A stretch of 64,000 nucleotides of DNA, from positions 1-64,000 of the forward strand of contig NZ_JACWMY010000001.1 in NCBI RefSeq assembly GCF_014773265.1, given 5' to 3'. Position 1 is the stretch's first letter. Each line of letters starts with the position of its first letter. A program made the translations under genes and the position numbers. The DNA is from Mucilaginibacter pankratovii. Lineage in GTDB: Bacteria; Bacteroidota; Bacteroidia; Sphingobacteriales; Sphingobacteriaceae. This document shows, piece after piece, positions 43,224 through 51,435 of the stretch. The notes beneath the pieces were generated by a model, which made no database searches, was not told the DNA's origin, and saw only the letters and a list, made by a program, of their open reading frames with translations.

Positions 43224-43454
43224 GTGGCAGGTAAACCTATTCCCAAACCGTCTTTTTTAGATGAATGTATTCCTATCGGAGCCGGATACGGAAGGAAGCG
43301 ATGGAAATCCCAGGATAACACGAGACTGTACGAATGGGACTCTTTTCACGGAGAAATTGAAATATACAACAACAGAGGGCGACACTTGGGCGTATTGAAT
43401 GCATATGGGGTACTAATCAAAGACGCAGTAAAAGGGAGGAAAATAGATGTCTAA
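43224..43454 (+). CDS. Stand-alone colicin E3-type cytotoxic ribonuclease domain
   Basis: 76 aa from a GTG; an in-frame stop at 43197 excludes any ATG. Residues 20-76 follow the colicin E3 nuclease domain closely: YGRKRWK, LYEWDSFHGEIE, RGRHLG and a basic RKI end. The colicin E3 catalytic residues Asp510, His513, Glu517 and Arg545 correspond to D39, H42, E46 and R72. Colicin E3 cleaves 16S rRNA in the decoding centre. There is no receptor, translocation or secretion domain, so it would act inside its own cell. It overlaps the next gene by 8 bp, and the operon is AT-rich compared with proBA. Confidence 0.75.
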   Translation: MAGKPIPKPSFLDECIPIGAGYGRKRWKSQDNTRLYEWDSFHGEIEIYNNRGRHLGVLNAYGVLIKDAVKGRKIDV

Positions 43455-43755
43455 TTTTATTATAGATTGTATTAACGGTGATGCATTGACATCAGACGTT
43501 AACGATTATATCGACACGTGGCATGATGGCGATTTTAATATTACGTTACATGAATACCTTGGCATGAAAAAAAATGAGTACGCTTTATTTGTTCAAGATG
43601 AAACTTACTTAGCTAGCATTATTACCGCTCATAAATTTGGTAAAAACATAGTATCTATCGTAAAAGATCAAATGAGCATGGCAGCACGTTCAGACGATCC
43701 GAAAAAAACCAAAGAAGTACAAAAATGGCTTGAAAACCAAGGGCTATGGGTTTAG
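43447..43755 (+). CDS. Hypothetical small protein, candidate antitoxin/immunity partner
   Basis: 102 aa, acidic N-terminal half. The segment IDTWHDGDFNITLHEYLGMKKNEYALFV resembles a short module found in many small antitoxin-like proteins (LhEyLGMt..EY..wV), but no named family is certain. It ends KEVQKWLENQGLWV. It overlaps the RNase gene by 8 bp and the protease gene by 10 bp, so all three are made together. Its place directly behind the toxin domain suggests neutralisation; it does not look like the colicin E3 immunity protein by eye. Confidence 0.6.
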   Translation: MSNFIIDCINGDALTSDVNDYIDTWHDGDFNITLHEYLGMKKNEYALFVQDETYLASIITAHKFGKNIVSIVKDQMSMAARSDDPKKTKEVQKWLENQGLWV

Positions 43756-44897
43756 TGTTGTCTCCGGAAGTTAAAATGGCTCGAAGAATAATCAAAAAAC
43801 ATTCTCTTTCCGTACCATTTGATTTAGAAGAGTTAGTAAAGCAATATGCCAAAATCACATATATTTCAATTCCTGTCGAAGGTGTAGACGGTATCTGCCT
43901 ATATTTAAAAACACCGAATAAAACTCCCTCAGTCATTGTTAATGTAAACTCTACAACAAGAAGGCAAAAATTCACATTGGCACATGAACTGGGGCACATC
44001 GTCATCCCTTGGCATTTGGGAAATTTCGTCGATGATATTGACGAAAATCCAAATCAACTTGATAATCAGTATTGGGAATTAGAAAGAGAAGCCAATAGAT
44101 TTGCTTCGGAGTTACTAATGCCATTCGATTGGATATATTCGCTCTACAAAAAGAATTCCGATTGTAACTATTTGATTTCGCAAATCTGTGAAAGATGTGG
44201 TGTTTCTGATATAGCCGCTAGTATCAGATTAAGCACGGCTATTTTTGAAATTGAATCGATTTTAATGCCAAAGGATTGGGTTCAAGAGCTTTTTACAGAA
44301 AATAGTAATTTGGCAGTACTACAAAAAATAATTGTCGAAAAAACTAAATTAGATCCTGTAAAAGTAGCAAGCTACATGACGCTAAATTTACCTGGAAGCA
44401 TCTCGTTTTGTGTGGAAGATGAAGGAACTGTAATAAGGTCTGGAAGTACTCACGACGCACATTCTTATCACCAATTTGATGGTCACGAGTTTTTAAAAGA
44501 CCCTTATCCATATTACAGCAATTATTATTTATATACACTTAATAATATAAATACCCATTGGTGGGTACTCCACACTAATTTTGTAGTTCCATTTGATAAC
44601 AGAGATTGGCGAAGCATATTAGAAAAAATTTCGATTGAAATTTCTCCATCGCAGGGAGTTAAGAGCTTTAAAGATACTGTCAACGGTAAATTGTCTGGAG
44701 TAAATGGCAATTATAGAAAGAAAAATTCTGAACCAAATATTGAGGAATTTATGAAGGATGTAATCCAACGATTCAATAATCCTGAGTTTAAAGATTTCAT
44801 AACTCATAAAGATTTTTTGCCATTTATACGAAAAAGGTCCGAGGACTTTTTCAAGTCGCTTATTTCAATCTCCACCCAACAAACGGCTTCACCGTAG
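43746..44897 (+). CDS. ImmA/IrrE-family metallo-endopeptidase with C-terminal extension
   Basis: 383 aa. The zinc site is QKFTLAHELGHIVI (HExxH), with a further Glu in REANRFASELLMP about 50 residues on, the signature of ImmA/IrrE (COG2856). In known cases these proteases cleave a repressor or antitoxin (ImmA on ImmR, IrrE on DdrO). The region after residue 190 is a long extension of about 190 residues rich in aromatics, probably a sensor or substrate-binding domain. It is the third gene of the RNase operon and overlaps the 102-aa gene by 10 bp. Its 3' end overlaps the convergent gene by 38 bp. Confidence 0.85.
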   Translation: MGLVLSPEVKMARRIIKKHSLSVPFDLEELVKQYAKITYISIPVEGVDGICLYLKTPNKTPSVIVNVNSTTRRQKFTLAHELGHIVIPWHLGNFVDDIDENPNQLDNQYWELEREANRFASELLMPFDWIYSLYKKNSDCNYLISQICERCGVSDIAASIRLSTAIFEIESILMPKDWVQELFTENSNLAVLQKIIVEKTKLDPVKVASYMTLNLPGSISFCVEDEGTVIRSGSTHDAHSYHQFDGHEFLKDPYPYYSNYYLYTLNNINTHWWVLHTNFVVPFDNRDWRSILEKISIEISPSQGVKSFKDTVNGKLSGVNGNYRKKNSEPNIEEFMKDVIQRFNNPEFKDFITHKDFLPFIRKRSEDFFKSLISISTQQTASP

Positions 44898-45288
44898 CAC
44901 AATTCGGCAGCCCATTTTTCCCAGTGCCGGGTACCGTAGTTTGCAATTCCATTCCAGTTGCCACTTGTGCCCATGTTATCCCCGTTAGTGGTATTTTAAG
45001 TCGGCCACTCCAGCCGCCGCCACCTGCGTAGGAGCCTATATCCAAATATATAAACCTGCCACCGACAGGCCCCTGTACAAACGGGCCGCGAAAATCGGGC
45101 ATATCATGAGTTTCGGGGGTTCCTTTAATTTCAACGGCTAAATTAAACTGAAGGTCATCTCCTTTGGATGGCTGCACCTGCACGGGTTCGTAATGCGAAC
45201 CCGACCCTTTTTGTAAGGAATACGTGAGGTTCAGGGGTGGTTTTTCGAGGGTGATATGCAGGGTGATGCTGTTTTCGTTGGCGGCCAT
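44860..45288 (-). CDS. DUF5990-like small protein
   Basis: 142 aa without signal peptide. The start NSITLHITLEKPPLNLTYSLQKGSGSHYEP and the centre DFRGPFVQGPVGGRFIYLDIG match my memory of DUF5990 proteins, a strand-rich family of unknown function. It is convergent with the ImmA/IrrE gene and overlaps its end by 38 bp. Base composition is like the chromosome backbone, marking the right border of the AT-rich operon. Confidence 0.6.
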   Translation of the reverse strand: MAANENSITLHITLEKPPLNLTYSLQKGSGSHYEPVQVQPSKGDDLQFNLAVEIKGTPETHDMPDFRGPFVQGPVGGRFIYLDIGSYAGGGGWSGRLKIPLTGITWAQVATGMELQTTVPGTGKNGLPNCATVKPFVGWRLK

Positions 45289-45398
45289 ATTAATTACTTG
45301 GTAACGGGTGTTTAAAATTGGAACATAAAGATAGGATTAACTTGTAATATTATTTATGCATATTGTGCCAACCGTTAACCCTGGCATCACAGTTCGTC

Positions 45399-46073
45399 AT
45401 GAAAAAATTCCTGAAAATAACCCTTCGCGTAGTATTAGGCTTTATAGCCTTTGTGGCCTTATATCTTTTAGCTGCATGGGGCTTATCAAAAATTACCGTT
45501 TCGGCAGAACCGGGAACCAGCAAGGACGTAACTATCTATATTTTAACCAATGGCGTGCATACCGATATTGTGGTGCCCGTAAAAAACGAGCAGATGGATT
45601 GGAGCAAGGAACTCAAATTTGAGAACACCGTTGGTAAAGATACCGCAGCCAGCTTTGTGGGCATGGGCTGGGGCGATAAAGGCTTCTATCTCAACACACC
45701 AACCTGGGCCGAGCTAAAATTCAGCGTGGCTTTTAAAGCAGCCTTTGCTTTAAGCACTTCGGCTATACATGCCACTTATCATAAAGAACTGAAAGAAAGC
45801 TCCTCGTGTAAAAAGATCACTATCAGTAAAGAGCAATATGCCCGCCTCATCACCTTCATCACCAAAAGCTTTAAAACCGACAGCGCCGGGCATTTTATCA
45901 ATATAAAAACCAATGCCAACTATGGCACCGCCGACGCTTTTTACGAAGCCAACCGCAAATACAACCTGTTTTATACCTGTAACACATGGGCAAACAACGC
46001 ACTCAAAAGCTGCGGCCAAAAAGCCTGTTTATGGACGCCTGCGGATTCGCCGATATTTGATAAGTATAAATAG
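45399..46073 (+). CDS. TIGR02117/DUF2459-family membrane-anchored protein
   Basis: 224 aa from the ATG at 45399, chosen because it opens directly into the anchor (MKKFLKITLRVVLGFIAFVALYLL). Typical family strings are ILTNGVHTDIVVPV, VGMGWGDKGFYLNTPTW and YNLFYTCNTWANNAL, with conserved His and Cys residues like those of a papain-like/NlpC fold. The exact function is unknown. The protein probably faces the periplasm. It stands alone between two minus-strand genes. Confidence 0.75.
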   Translation: MKKFLKITLRVVLGFIAFVALYLLAAWGLSKITVSAEPGTSKDVTIYILTNGVHTDIVVPVKNEQMDWSKELKFENTVGKDTAASFVGMGWGDKGFYLNTPTWAELKFSVAFKAAFALSTSAIHATYHKELKESSSCKKITISKEQYARLITFITKSFKTDSAGHFINIKTNANYGTADAFYEANRKYNLFYTCNTWANNALKSCGQKACLWTPADSPIFDKYK

Positions 46074-46116
46074 GCGGTGTTGAGACAACACCGCCGGGGA
46101 TTTTCCAATAATAAAC

Positions 46117-46216
46117 ACGTCATGCTGAAATCTTTTCAGCACCCCATCATAAAAGTTTGCGATTGCATAGTTTGTAACCTGCCGTGCGGGGTGTTGATAC
46201 AAGTTCAACATGACGT
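46117..46216. repeat. Imperfect 100-bp inverted repeat (MITE-like)
   Basis: ACGTCATGCTGAA (46117-46129) pairs with TTCAACATGACGT (46204-46216; one mismatch) and inner GCACCCC (46139-46145) with GGGGTGT (46188-46194). It is a dispersed palindrome type different from those at 18709 and 34958. Confidence 0.65.
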
Positions 46217-46238
46217 TTTTCTGCTTTGTGTAGTTTAC

Positions 46239-46835
46239 TTACACCGCAATACTATCGATCGCGTTCTCGAGCGCGTGCTCTCCTATACCGGGTACTTTGA
46301 GGCCCTCGGCGCGGTAAACGGTGAGGTCTGTCATGCCCAGGAAACCCAGCAGGCCACGAAGGTAGGGTTCAATAAAGTCGAACGCTTTCATCGGGCCATC
46401 TGAATAGATGCCGCCGGAAGATATGGCCACGTAAACTTTTTTGCCTTTCACCAGTCCTTGCGGGCCGTTTTCAGAATAACTGAAAGTTTTGTTGGCGCGG
46501 CAGATATGGTCTATCCATGTTTTAAGGGTAGATGGGATCTGGAAGTTGTACACCGGCGCATCGATAACGATGGCATCGGCATCCATCAATTCGGCAATAG
46601 CCTCGTCAGAATGTTTGATGGCTTCGGCCAACTCGGGCGTTTGCTTTTCTGCCGGCGTGAAAAACGAGGTAATTTGCACTTCTTCGAGGTGTGGGAAAGG
46701 CGTGGTGGCCAGGTTATGCGTTACGATAGTATTGCCTGGGTTGGCAGCCTGCAATTTCCCGGCTATGGCATTTCCCAGTTTGGTACTGATGGATTCGGCG
46801 CCGCGGGGGCTCGAAATAAGATGTAATATTTTCAT
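46239..46835 (-). CDS. azoR: FMN-dependent NADH-azoreductase
   Basis: 198 aa. The flavodoxin-like fold shows MKILHLISSPRGAESISTKL (FMN phosphate loop), DAPVYNFQIPSTLKTWIDHI and KKVYVAISSGGIYSDGP, all typical of AzoR. The dimeric cytoplasmic enzyme reduces quinones and azo compounds with NADH. It is divergent from an HxlR regulator; the shared intergenic region carries a perfect 16-bp palindrome, so control by HxlR in response to electrophiles or quinones is likely. Confidence 0.88.
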   Translation of the reverse strand: MKILHLISSPRGAESISTKLGNAIAGKLQAANPGNTIVTHNLATTPFPHLEEVQITSFFTPAEKQTPELAEAIKHSDEAIAELMDADAIVIDAPVYNFQIPSTLKTWIDHICRANKTFSYSENGPQGLVKGKKVYVAISSGGIYSDGPMKAFDFIEPYLRGLLGFLGMTDLTVYRAEGLKVPGIGEHALENAIDSIAV

Positions 46836-46858
46836 TTGCTTATGTTTTAAATGTTAGG

Positions 46859-46866
46859 CAAACCTA
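46859..46866 (-). promoter_or_regulatory. -7 box of azoR
   Basis: The minus strand reads TAGGTTTG (46866-46859), an exact TAnnTTTG, 23 nt before the azoR ATG. Its -33 region adjoins the HxlR palindrome, so the regulator could block or help polymerase binding. Confidence 0.5.
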
Positions 46867-46892
46867 TGTACATTAGCTATGAAAAAGATACT

Positions 46893-46928
46893 ACTATCCC
46901 AAAGGATAGCGGTATCCTTTGGGATAGT
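46893..46928. promoter_or_regulatory. HxlR operator: perfect 16-bp palindrome
   Basis: ACTATCCCAAAGGATA (46893-46908) and TATCCTTTGGGATAGT (46913-46928) are exact reverse complements with a 4-bp spacer. It lies between divergent azoR and hxlR, 15 bp before the hxlR ATG. Each arm holds its own near-palindromic TATCC...GGATA half, so two dimers could bind. Confidence 0.75.
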
Positions 46929-46943
46929 TAGCACCTTTGTAGT

Positions 46944-47321
46944 ATGCAACAAACTAAAAGAAACGGCACAGAAGCATGTAAATCGGCCATGAGTTCGGTT
47001 AAGGATGCGTTGTATGTTTTAAATGGCAAATGGAAGCTGCCGCTCATCATAGCCCTGCGCGAAGGCCCCCGCCGCTTTAACGAGATCCAGAAAGAGCTGG
47101 TGGATATTACGCCCAAGGTATTATCTAAAGAACTGCGAGAACTGGAGCTGAACGAGTTTGTGGTGCGCAAAGTGTACCACACGGTACCTGTAACCGTAAT
47201 TTACGAGCTGACGCCCTACAGCAGCTCGGTAAGCCCTATCATCGAAGCATTGAAAGAATGGGGCGAGCAACACCGCGAACGCATAGTGAAGCATCGTAAG
47301 GAGGAGCCGGTAACGGCCTAA
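46944..47321 (+). CDS. HxlR-family transcriptional regulator
   Basis: 125 aa with the winged-helix signature of the family: VLNGKWKLPLIIALREGPRRFNEIQKEL, ITPKVLSKELRELELNEFVVRK and YELTPYSSSVSPIIEALKEWG. A Cys near residue 12 (TEACKSAMS) matches the redox-sensing Cys of HxlR/YodB-type sensors of quinones and electrophiles. It probably binds the palindrome just upstream, controlling itself and azoR. Confidence 0.88.
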   Translation: MQQTKRNGTEACKSAMSSVKDALYVLNGKWKLPLIIALREGPRRFNEIQKELVDITPKVLSKELRELELNEFVVRKVYHTVPVTVIYELTPYSSSVSPIIEALKEWGEQHRERIVKHRKEEPVTA

Positions 47322-47469
47322 GTGCTCACCAGAAGTTCGAGGTTAGTTAATTAGAGGGCCGAGGCGGCTATAATTGTGGTAAGCGCGGAGTTCACCACTC
47401 TTTGTCCCCATTTACCATTTACAACTCACCATTTTACCCTCCCCTGACCCATAATCTGCTGTAAACCCT

Positions 47470-47477
47470 TATCTTTG
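47470..47477 (+). promoter_or_regulatory. -7 box directly before mnmA
   Basis: TATCTTTG is an exact TAnnTTTG match that ends 8 nt before the mnmA ATG, so the transcript would have at most a few nucleotides of leader. Confidence 0.45.
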
Positions 47478-47485
47478 CGCCCAAT

Positions 47486-48574
47486 ATGAGCAAGCACGGA
47501 AGAATATTAGTGGCCATGAGCGGCGGGGTCGATAGTTCGGTAGCGGCAGTGATGCTGCACGAACAGGGCTACGAAGTAATAGGCCTTACCATGAAAACAT
47601 GGGATTATGCTTCATCGGGCGGTAGTTCAAAAGAAACAGGCTGCTGCAGCCTGGATAGCATTAACGATGCACGCGCCCTGGCTGTTGGCTATGGTTTCCC
47701 CCATTATATACTGGATATCCGCAACGAGTTTGGCGATTTTGTGATCGATAACTTTGTGGACGAGTACCTGGCCGGCCGCACCCCAAACCCCTGCGTGCTG
47801 TGCAACACCCACATTAAATGGGAAGCCTTGTTAAAGCGTGCCGATAAACTCGATTGCGAATTCATCGCCACCGGGCACTACGCCAACATCCGCCAGCAGG
47901 ATAGCGGCCGTTACGTGATATCAAAAGGTAAAGACGAAAATAAAGATCAGAGTTACGTACTTTGGGGCGTTTCTCAAAAAAACCTGGCACGTACGCAATT
48001 TCCTTTAGGTAGTTTTTCTAAACCCGAGATCCGCCAGATGGCCGTTGACATGGGGCAATTGGAACTTGCCGGCAAAAGCGAGAGCTACGAGATCTGTTTT
48101 GTGCCCGATAACGACTATCGCTCGTTTTTAAGGCATAAAGTGGAGGACCTGGACGAACGTGTTGGCCCGGGCAATTTTGTGCTGACAGACGGCACTATTG
48201 TAGGCAAACACCAGGGCTATCCTTTTTATACTATTGGCCAGCGTAAAGGCCTGGGCATTGCTTTGGGGAAACCTATGTTTGTAACCAAAATAGAGCCGAC
48301 CACCAATACCGTAGTTTTAGGCACGATAGAAGAACTTGAAAAGAAAGAAGCATGGGTACGCAACCTTAACCTGGTGAAGTACGAAAGCATCCCAGAGCCT
48401 ATTGAAGCCGTTACCAAGATCCGTTATAAGGACGCGGGTACCGAAAGCAAGATCGTACAGATAGGCGACCACATGAAAGTATCGTTCGATCACATGGTAT
48501 CAGGCATTGCCCCGGGCCAGTCGGCGGTTTTTTACGAAGGAAACGACCTATTAGGCGGCGGATTCTTGTTATAG
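47486..48574 (+). CDS. mnmA: tRNA-specific 2-thiouridylase
   Basis: 362 aa. The PP-loop is VAMSGGVDSSVAAVML, the first catalytic Cys is in TPNPCVLCNTHIKW and the second in YEICFVPDNDY; FIATGHYAN lies between. The C-terminal barrel starts at about residue 210. The enzyme thiolates U34 of tRNA-Lys, -Glu and -Gln using sulfur passed from a cysteine desulfurase, so it also depends on cysteine supply. It stands alone. Confidence 0.95.
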   Translation: MSKHGRILVAMSGGVDSSVAAVMLHEQGYEVIGLTMKTWDYASSGGSSKETGCCSLDSINDARALAVGYGFPHYILDIRNEFGDFVIDNFVDEYLAGRTPNPCVLCNTHIKWEALLKRADKLDCEFIATGHYANIRQQDSGRYVISKGKDENKDQSYVLWGVSQKNLARTQFPLGSFSKPEIRQMAVDMGQLELAGKSESYEICFVPDNDYRSFLRHKVEDLDERVGPGNFVLTDGTIVGKHQGYPFYTIGQRKGLGIALGKPMFVTKIEPTTNTVVLGTIEELEKKEAWVRNLNLVKYESIPEPIEAVTKIRYKDAGTESKIVQIGDHMKVSFDHMVSGIAPGQSAVFYEGNDLLGGGFLL

Positions 48575-48937
48575 GAAGAGCTGCAGCTTGCGTTAGGGAT
48601 AGAAGTGGAAACCCCGGAATGAAGTCCCCACTTCTATCAGTGGGGACGGAATGAGGAGTTGAAACGCATAGCCCGGCCCGAAGGGAACGCCCAAAATGAG
48701 TTAAATATTGATGTGCTCTTTCTTATTTTAACTTAAGCATTACTTCCTGTCCCGCTTAAAAAAAAGCAAACAATTATATAAAAAAGCACTTGGCTTCCTA
48801 TCCAAAATCAGGCTGGCTACGCTGCCTAAAATATCCAAAACATAATCTTAATATCTAAGATTCAACAACACACTTATAAAAACAATTTGCGTTTCTACCG
48901 CATTTTATGTTTTCTTTGCAAAAACAACCCTAATTAA
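48575..48937. other. Gene-free interval between mnmA and topA with a hairpin
   Basis: No gene is seen. A perfect hairpin GTCCCCACT (48624-48632) / AGTGGGGAC (48639-48647) shares its core with the cysD-cysN repeat. The right end carries a candidate topA promoter: TTTG (48886-48889), 21 nt, TTTCTTTG (48911-48918), 20 bp before the ATG. Confidence 0.5.
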
Positions 48938-51340
48938 ATGGCTAAAAATTTACTCATAGTTGAATCACCGGCGAAAGCCAAAACCATCGAAGGATACCTG
49001 GGAAAGGATTTTACCGTAAAATCCAGTTACGGCCATATCCGCGACCTGGTGAAGTCTGAAGATGCCATTGATATCAACAATAACTTCGAACAAAAATACG
49101 AAGTACCTGCCGATAAGAAACAGGTAGTGAGCGAATTAAAGAAATTAGCTAAAGAAGCAGATATGGTGTGGCTCGCGTCCGATGAGGACCGTGAGGGGGA
49201 AGCTATTTCCTGGCACTTATTTGATACATTAAACCTTAAGGATGCCACTACCAAACGCATTGTTTTCCACGAGATAACCAAACCCGCTATTTTACGTGCT
49301 ATCGAAAATCCGCGTAAAATAGACTATAATTTGGTGAACGCCCAGCAGGCCCGCCGCGTTTTAGACAGGCTGGTGGGTTTCGAACTATCGCCCGTGTTGT
49401 GGAAAAAGGTAAAACCATCCCTTTCTGCAGGGCGTGTACAATCTGTTGCCGTACGTTTAATTGTTGATAGAGAACGCGAGGTAAACAAGTTTAAATCGGA
49501 TGCTGCATTTAAAATAGTTGCCATTTTTGATAAAGGCAGAAATGCCTTTAAAGCCGAGCTTGCCGAGCGCTTTGCCAAACAGGACGATGCCGAGAAGTTT
49601 TTACAGGATTGCGTAAAAGCTATCTTCGAGATAAAATCGCTTGATACCCGGCCAACCAAACGTTCGCCTGCTGCGCCGTTCACCACCTCTACCCTGCAGC
49701 AGGAAGCCAGTCGTAAGCTGGGCTATTCGGTTGCGCGTACTATGCAGGTAGCACAGCGCCTGTACGAATCGGGGCATATCACCTATATGCGTACCGACTC
49801 CGTGAATCTGTCGGACACCGCTATTGCAGCAGCAGCAAGCGAGATCGTATCGGCATGGGGCGATAAATATCACCAAAGCCGCAAATACAAAACCAAGAAT
49901 GCAAGCGCGCAGGAGGCTCACGAAGCTATCCGCCCTACGTATTTTAATAACCATACCATCAACGGCGAATCGAATGAGAAACGCCTGTATGAGCTGATCT
50001 GGAAACGTGCCATCGCTTCGCAAATGAGTGAAGCACAGTTTGAGAAAACCGTTGCAAAGATCAGTATATCAACACGTAAAGAAGACCTAACCGCTAACGG
50101 CGAGGTAATGAAGTTCGACGGCTTTTTAAAAGTATACCTGGAAAGTAACGACGATGAAGAAGATAACCAAACTGCCGACGGCGAGAACGCTATCCTCCCG
50201 CCATTAACCAAAGGCCAGCTTTTAGATCTGCAGGAGATGACCGCCACCGAACGTTTCAGCCGCCCGCCTGCCCGTTATACTGAGGCAAGTTTAGTGAAGA
50301 AGCTGGAAGAGTTGGGTATCGGTCGCCCGTCTACCTACGCCCCTACTATTTCTACCATCCAAAACCGCGGTTACGTGGTTAAGGAAGAGCGTGAAGGCCG
50401 TGTGCGCAACTTTAGGGTAATGACCTTGAAGAACGAAAACATTACCAAAGAAGAAAAAAGCGAGAACACCGGTGCCGAACGCGGCAAGCTGTTCCCAACC
50501 GATATTGGTGCCGTGGTTAACGACTTTTTGGTGCAGCATTTCCAGGGCATTGTTGATTTCAACTTTACCGCAAGCGTTGAAAAACAGTTCGACGAGATTG
50601 CCCAGGGCCTGCAGGACTGGACCAAAATGATCCGCACCTTTTACGACCCGTTCCATAAAGACGTACAAAGCACCATAGAAACCGCCGATAAAGCTACCGG
50701 CGAGCGCGAACTGGGGGTACACCCGGAGAGCGGTAAAAAAATGTCGGTACGTATTGGCCGCTACGGCCCTTTTGTACAGGTTGGCGAAACAGCTACCGAA
50801 GAGGGCGAAGAAAAGCCATTGTATGCAAGCCTCCGTACTGGTCAAAGCATCGAGACCATCTCGCTGGAAGAAGCGCTGGAACTTTTTAAACTGCCAAAGG
50901 TAGTTGGCGAATACGAAGGCAAAATAATGAAAGTGGCCATCGGTCGTTTTGGCCCGTACATTAGCCACAACAGCGCTTTTGTATCGTTACCGAAAGAAAT
51001 TGACCCGCTGGATGTTACCGAGGAGCAGGCGATTGAGCTAATTGAAGCTAAGCGTAAAAAAGACGCCGAGCGCCTGATAAAGAGTTTCCCCGAAGACGAA
51101 ACCGTAAAAGTTTTAAACGGTCGCTGGGGGCCTTATATTGAATTTGGCAAGCTTAACGTTAAGATACCAAAAGATATTACCGACCCGCTTACGCTAACTT
51201 ACGAGCAATGCAAGGCCCTGGCTGATGCCATGCCAAAGGATGCTAAAAAAGGTCGTTTTGGCAAATCGGCACCGGCAAAAGCTGCTGCGCCTGCTAAGAA
51301 AGCACCGGCGAAAAAGAAAGCCGTGGCGAAGAAGAAGTAA
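48938..51340 (+). CDS. topA: DNA topoisomerase I
   Basis: 800 aa. The TOPRIM domain opens LLIVESPAKAKTIEGYLG and has SDEDREGEAISWHL with the metal acidic triad; the active-site tyrosine lies in ITYMRTDSVNLS. Later RPSTYAPTISTIQ is typical of type IA enzymes. After residue 590 come TOPRIM-C-type repeats (GRYGPFVQVG, GRFGPYISHN, GRWGPYIEFG) in place of zinc fingers, then a Lys/Ala-rich tail like a histone H1 tail. It relaxes negative supercoils. Confidence 0.96.
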   Translation: MAKNLLIVESPAKAKTIEGYLGKDFTVKSSYGHIRDLVKSEDAIDINNNFEQKYEVPADKKQVVSELKKLAKEADMVWLASDEDREGEAISWHLFDTLNLKDATTKRIVFHEITKPAILRAIENPRKIDYNLVNAQQARRVLDRLVGFELSPVLWKKVKPSLSAGRVQSVAVRLIVDREREVNKFKSDAAFKIVAIFDKGRNAFKAELAERFAKQDDAEKFLQDCVKAIFEIKSLDTRPTKRSPAAPFTTSTLQQEASRKLGYSVARTMQVAQRLYESGHITYMRTDSVNLSDTAIAAAASEIVSAWGDKYHQSRKYKTKNASAQEAHEAIRPTYFNNHTINGESNEKRLYELIWKRAIASQMSEAQFEKTVAKISISTRKEDLTANGEVMKFDGFLKVYLESNDDEEDNQTADGENAILPPLTKGQLLDLQEMTATERFSRPPARYTEASLVKKLEELGIGRPSTYAPTISTIQNRGYVVKEEREGRVRNFRVMTLKNENITKEEKSENTGAERGKLFPTDIGAVVNDFLVQHFQGIVDFNFTASVEKQFDEIAQGLQDWTKMIRTFYDPFHKDVQSTIETADKATGERELGVHPESGKKMSVRIGRYGPFVQVGETATEEGEEKPLYASLRTGQSIETISLEEALELFKLPKVVGEYEGKIMKVAIGRFGPYISHNSAFVSLPKEIDPLDVTEEQAIELIEAKRKKDAERLIKSFPEDETVKVLNGRWGPYIEFGKLNVKIPKDITDPLTLTYEQCKALADAMPKDAKKGRFGKSAPAKAAAPAKKAPAKKKAVAKKK

Positions 51341-51342
51341 TT

Positions 51343-51429
51343 TGTTGAAAGGTTTTAGGGTTGGAAAGTTGAAAGGTTATATAACGAAAAGCAACATTTC
51401 AACCTTACAACGTTCCAACTTTACAACAA
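51343..51429. repeat. Imperfect inverted repeat after topA
   Basis: Left strings TTGTTGAAAGGTT and GGTTGGAAAGTTGAAAGGTT are mirrored by CAACATTTCAACCTT and CAACGTTCCAACTTTACAACA. The same word family occurs at 12422-12540. It may act as a weak terminator for topA. Confidence 0.5.
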
Positions 51430-51435
51430 AAAACA

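Noticed and set aside
43224..43454. Fragment of a larger Rhs or contact-dependent toxin
   Set aside because: The frame has its own start after an in-frame stop, and no Rhs repeats or secretion domain lie upstream, where proA ends 52 bp away.
49601..50968. Minus-strand frames of 120-225 codons opposite topA
   Set aside because: They are shadows of the topoisomerase gene, whose motifs are complete throughout; no promoter or family signature supports them.
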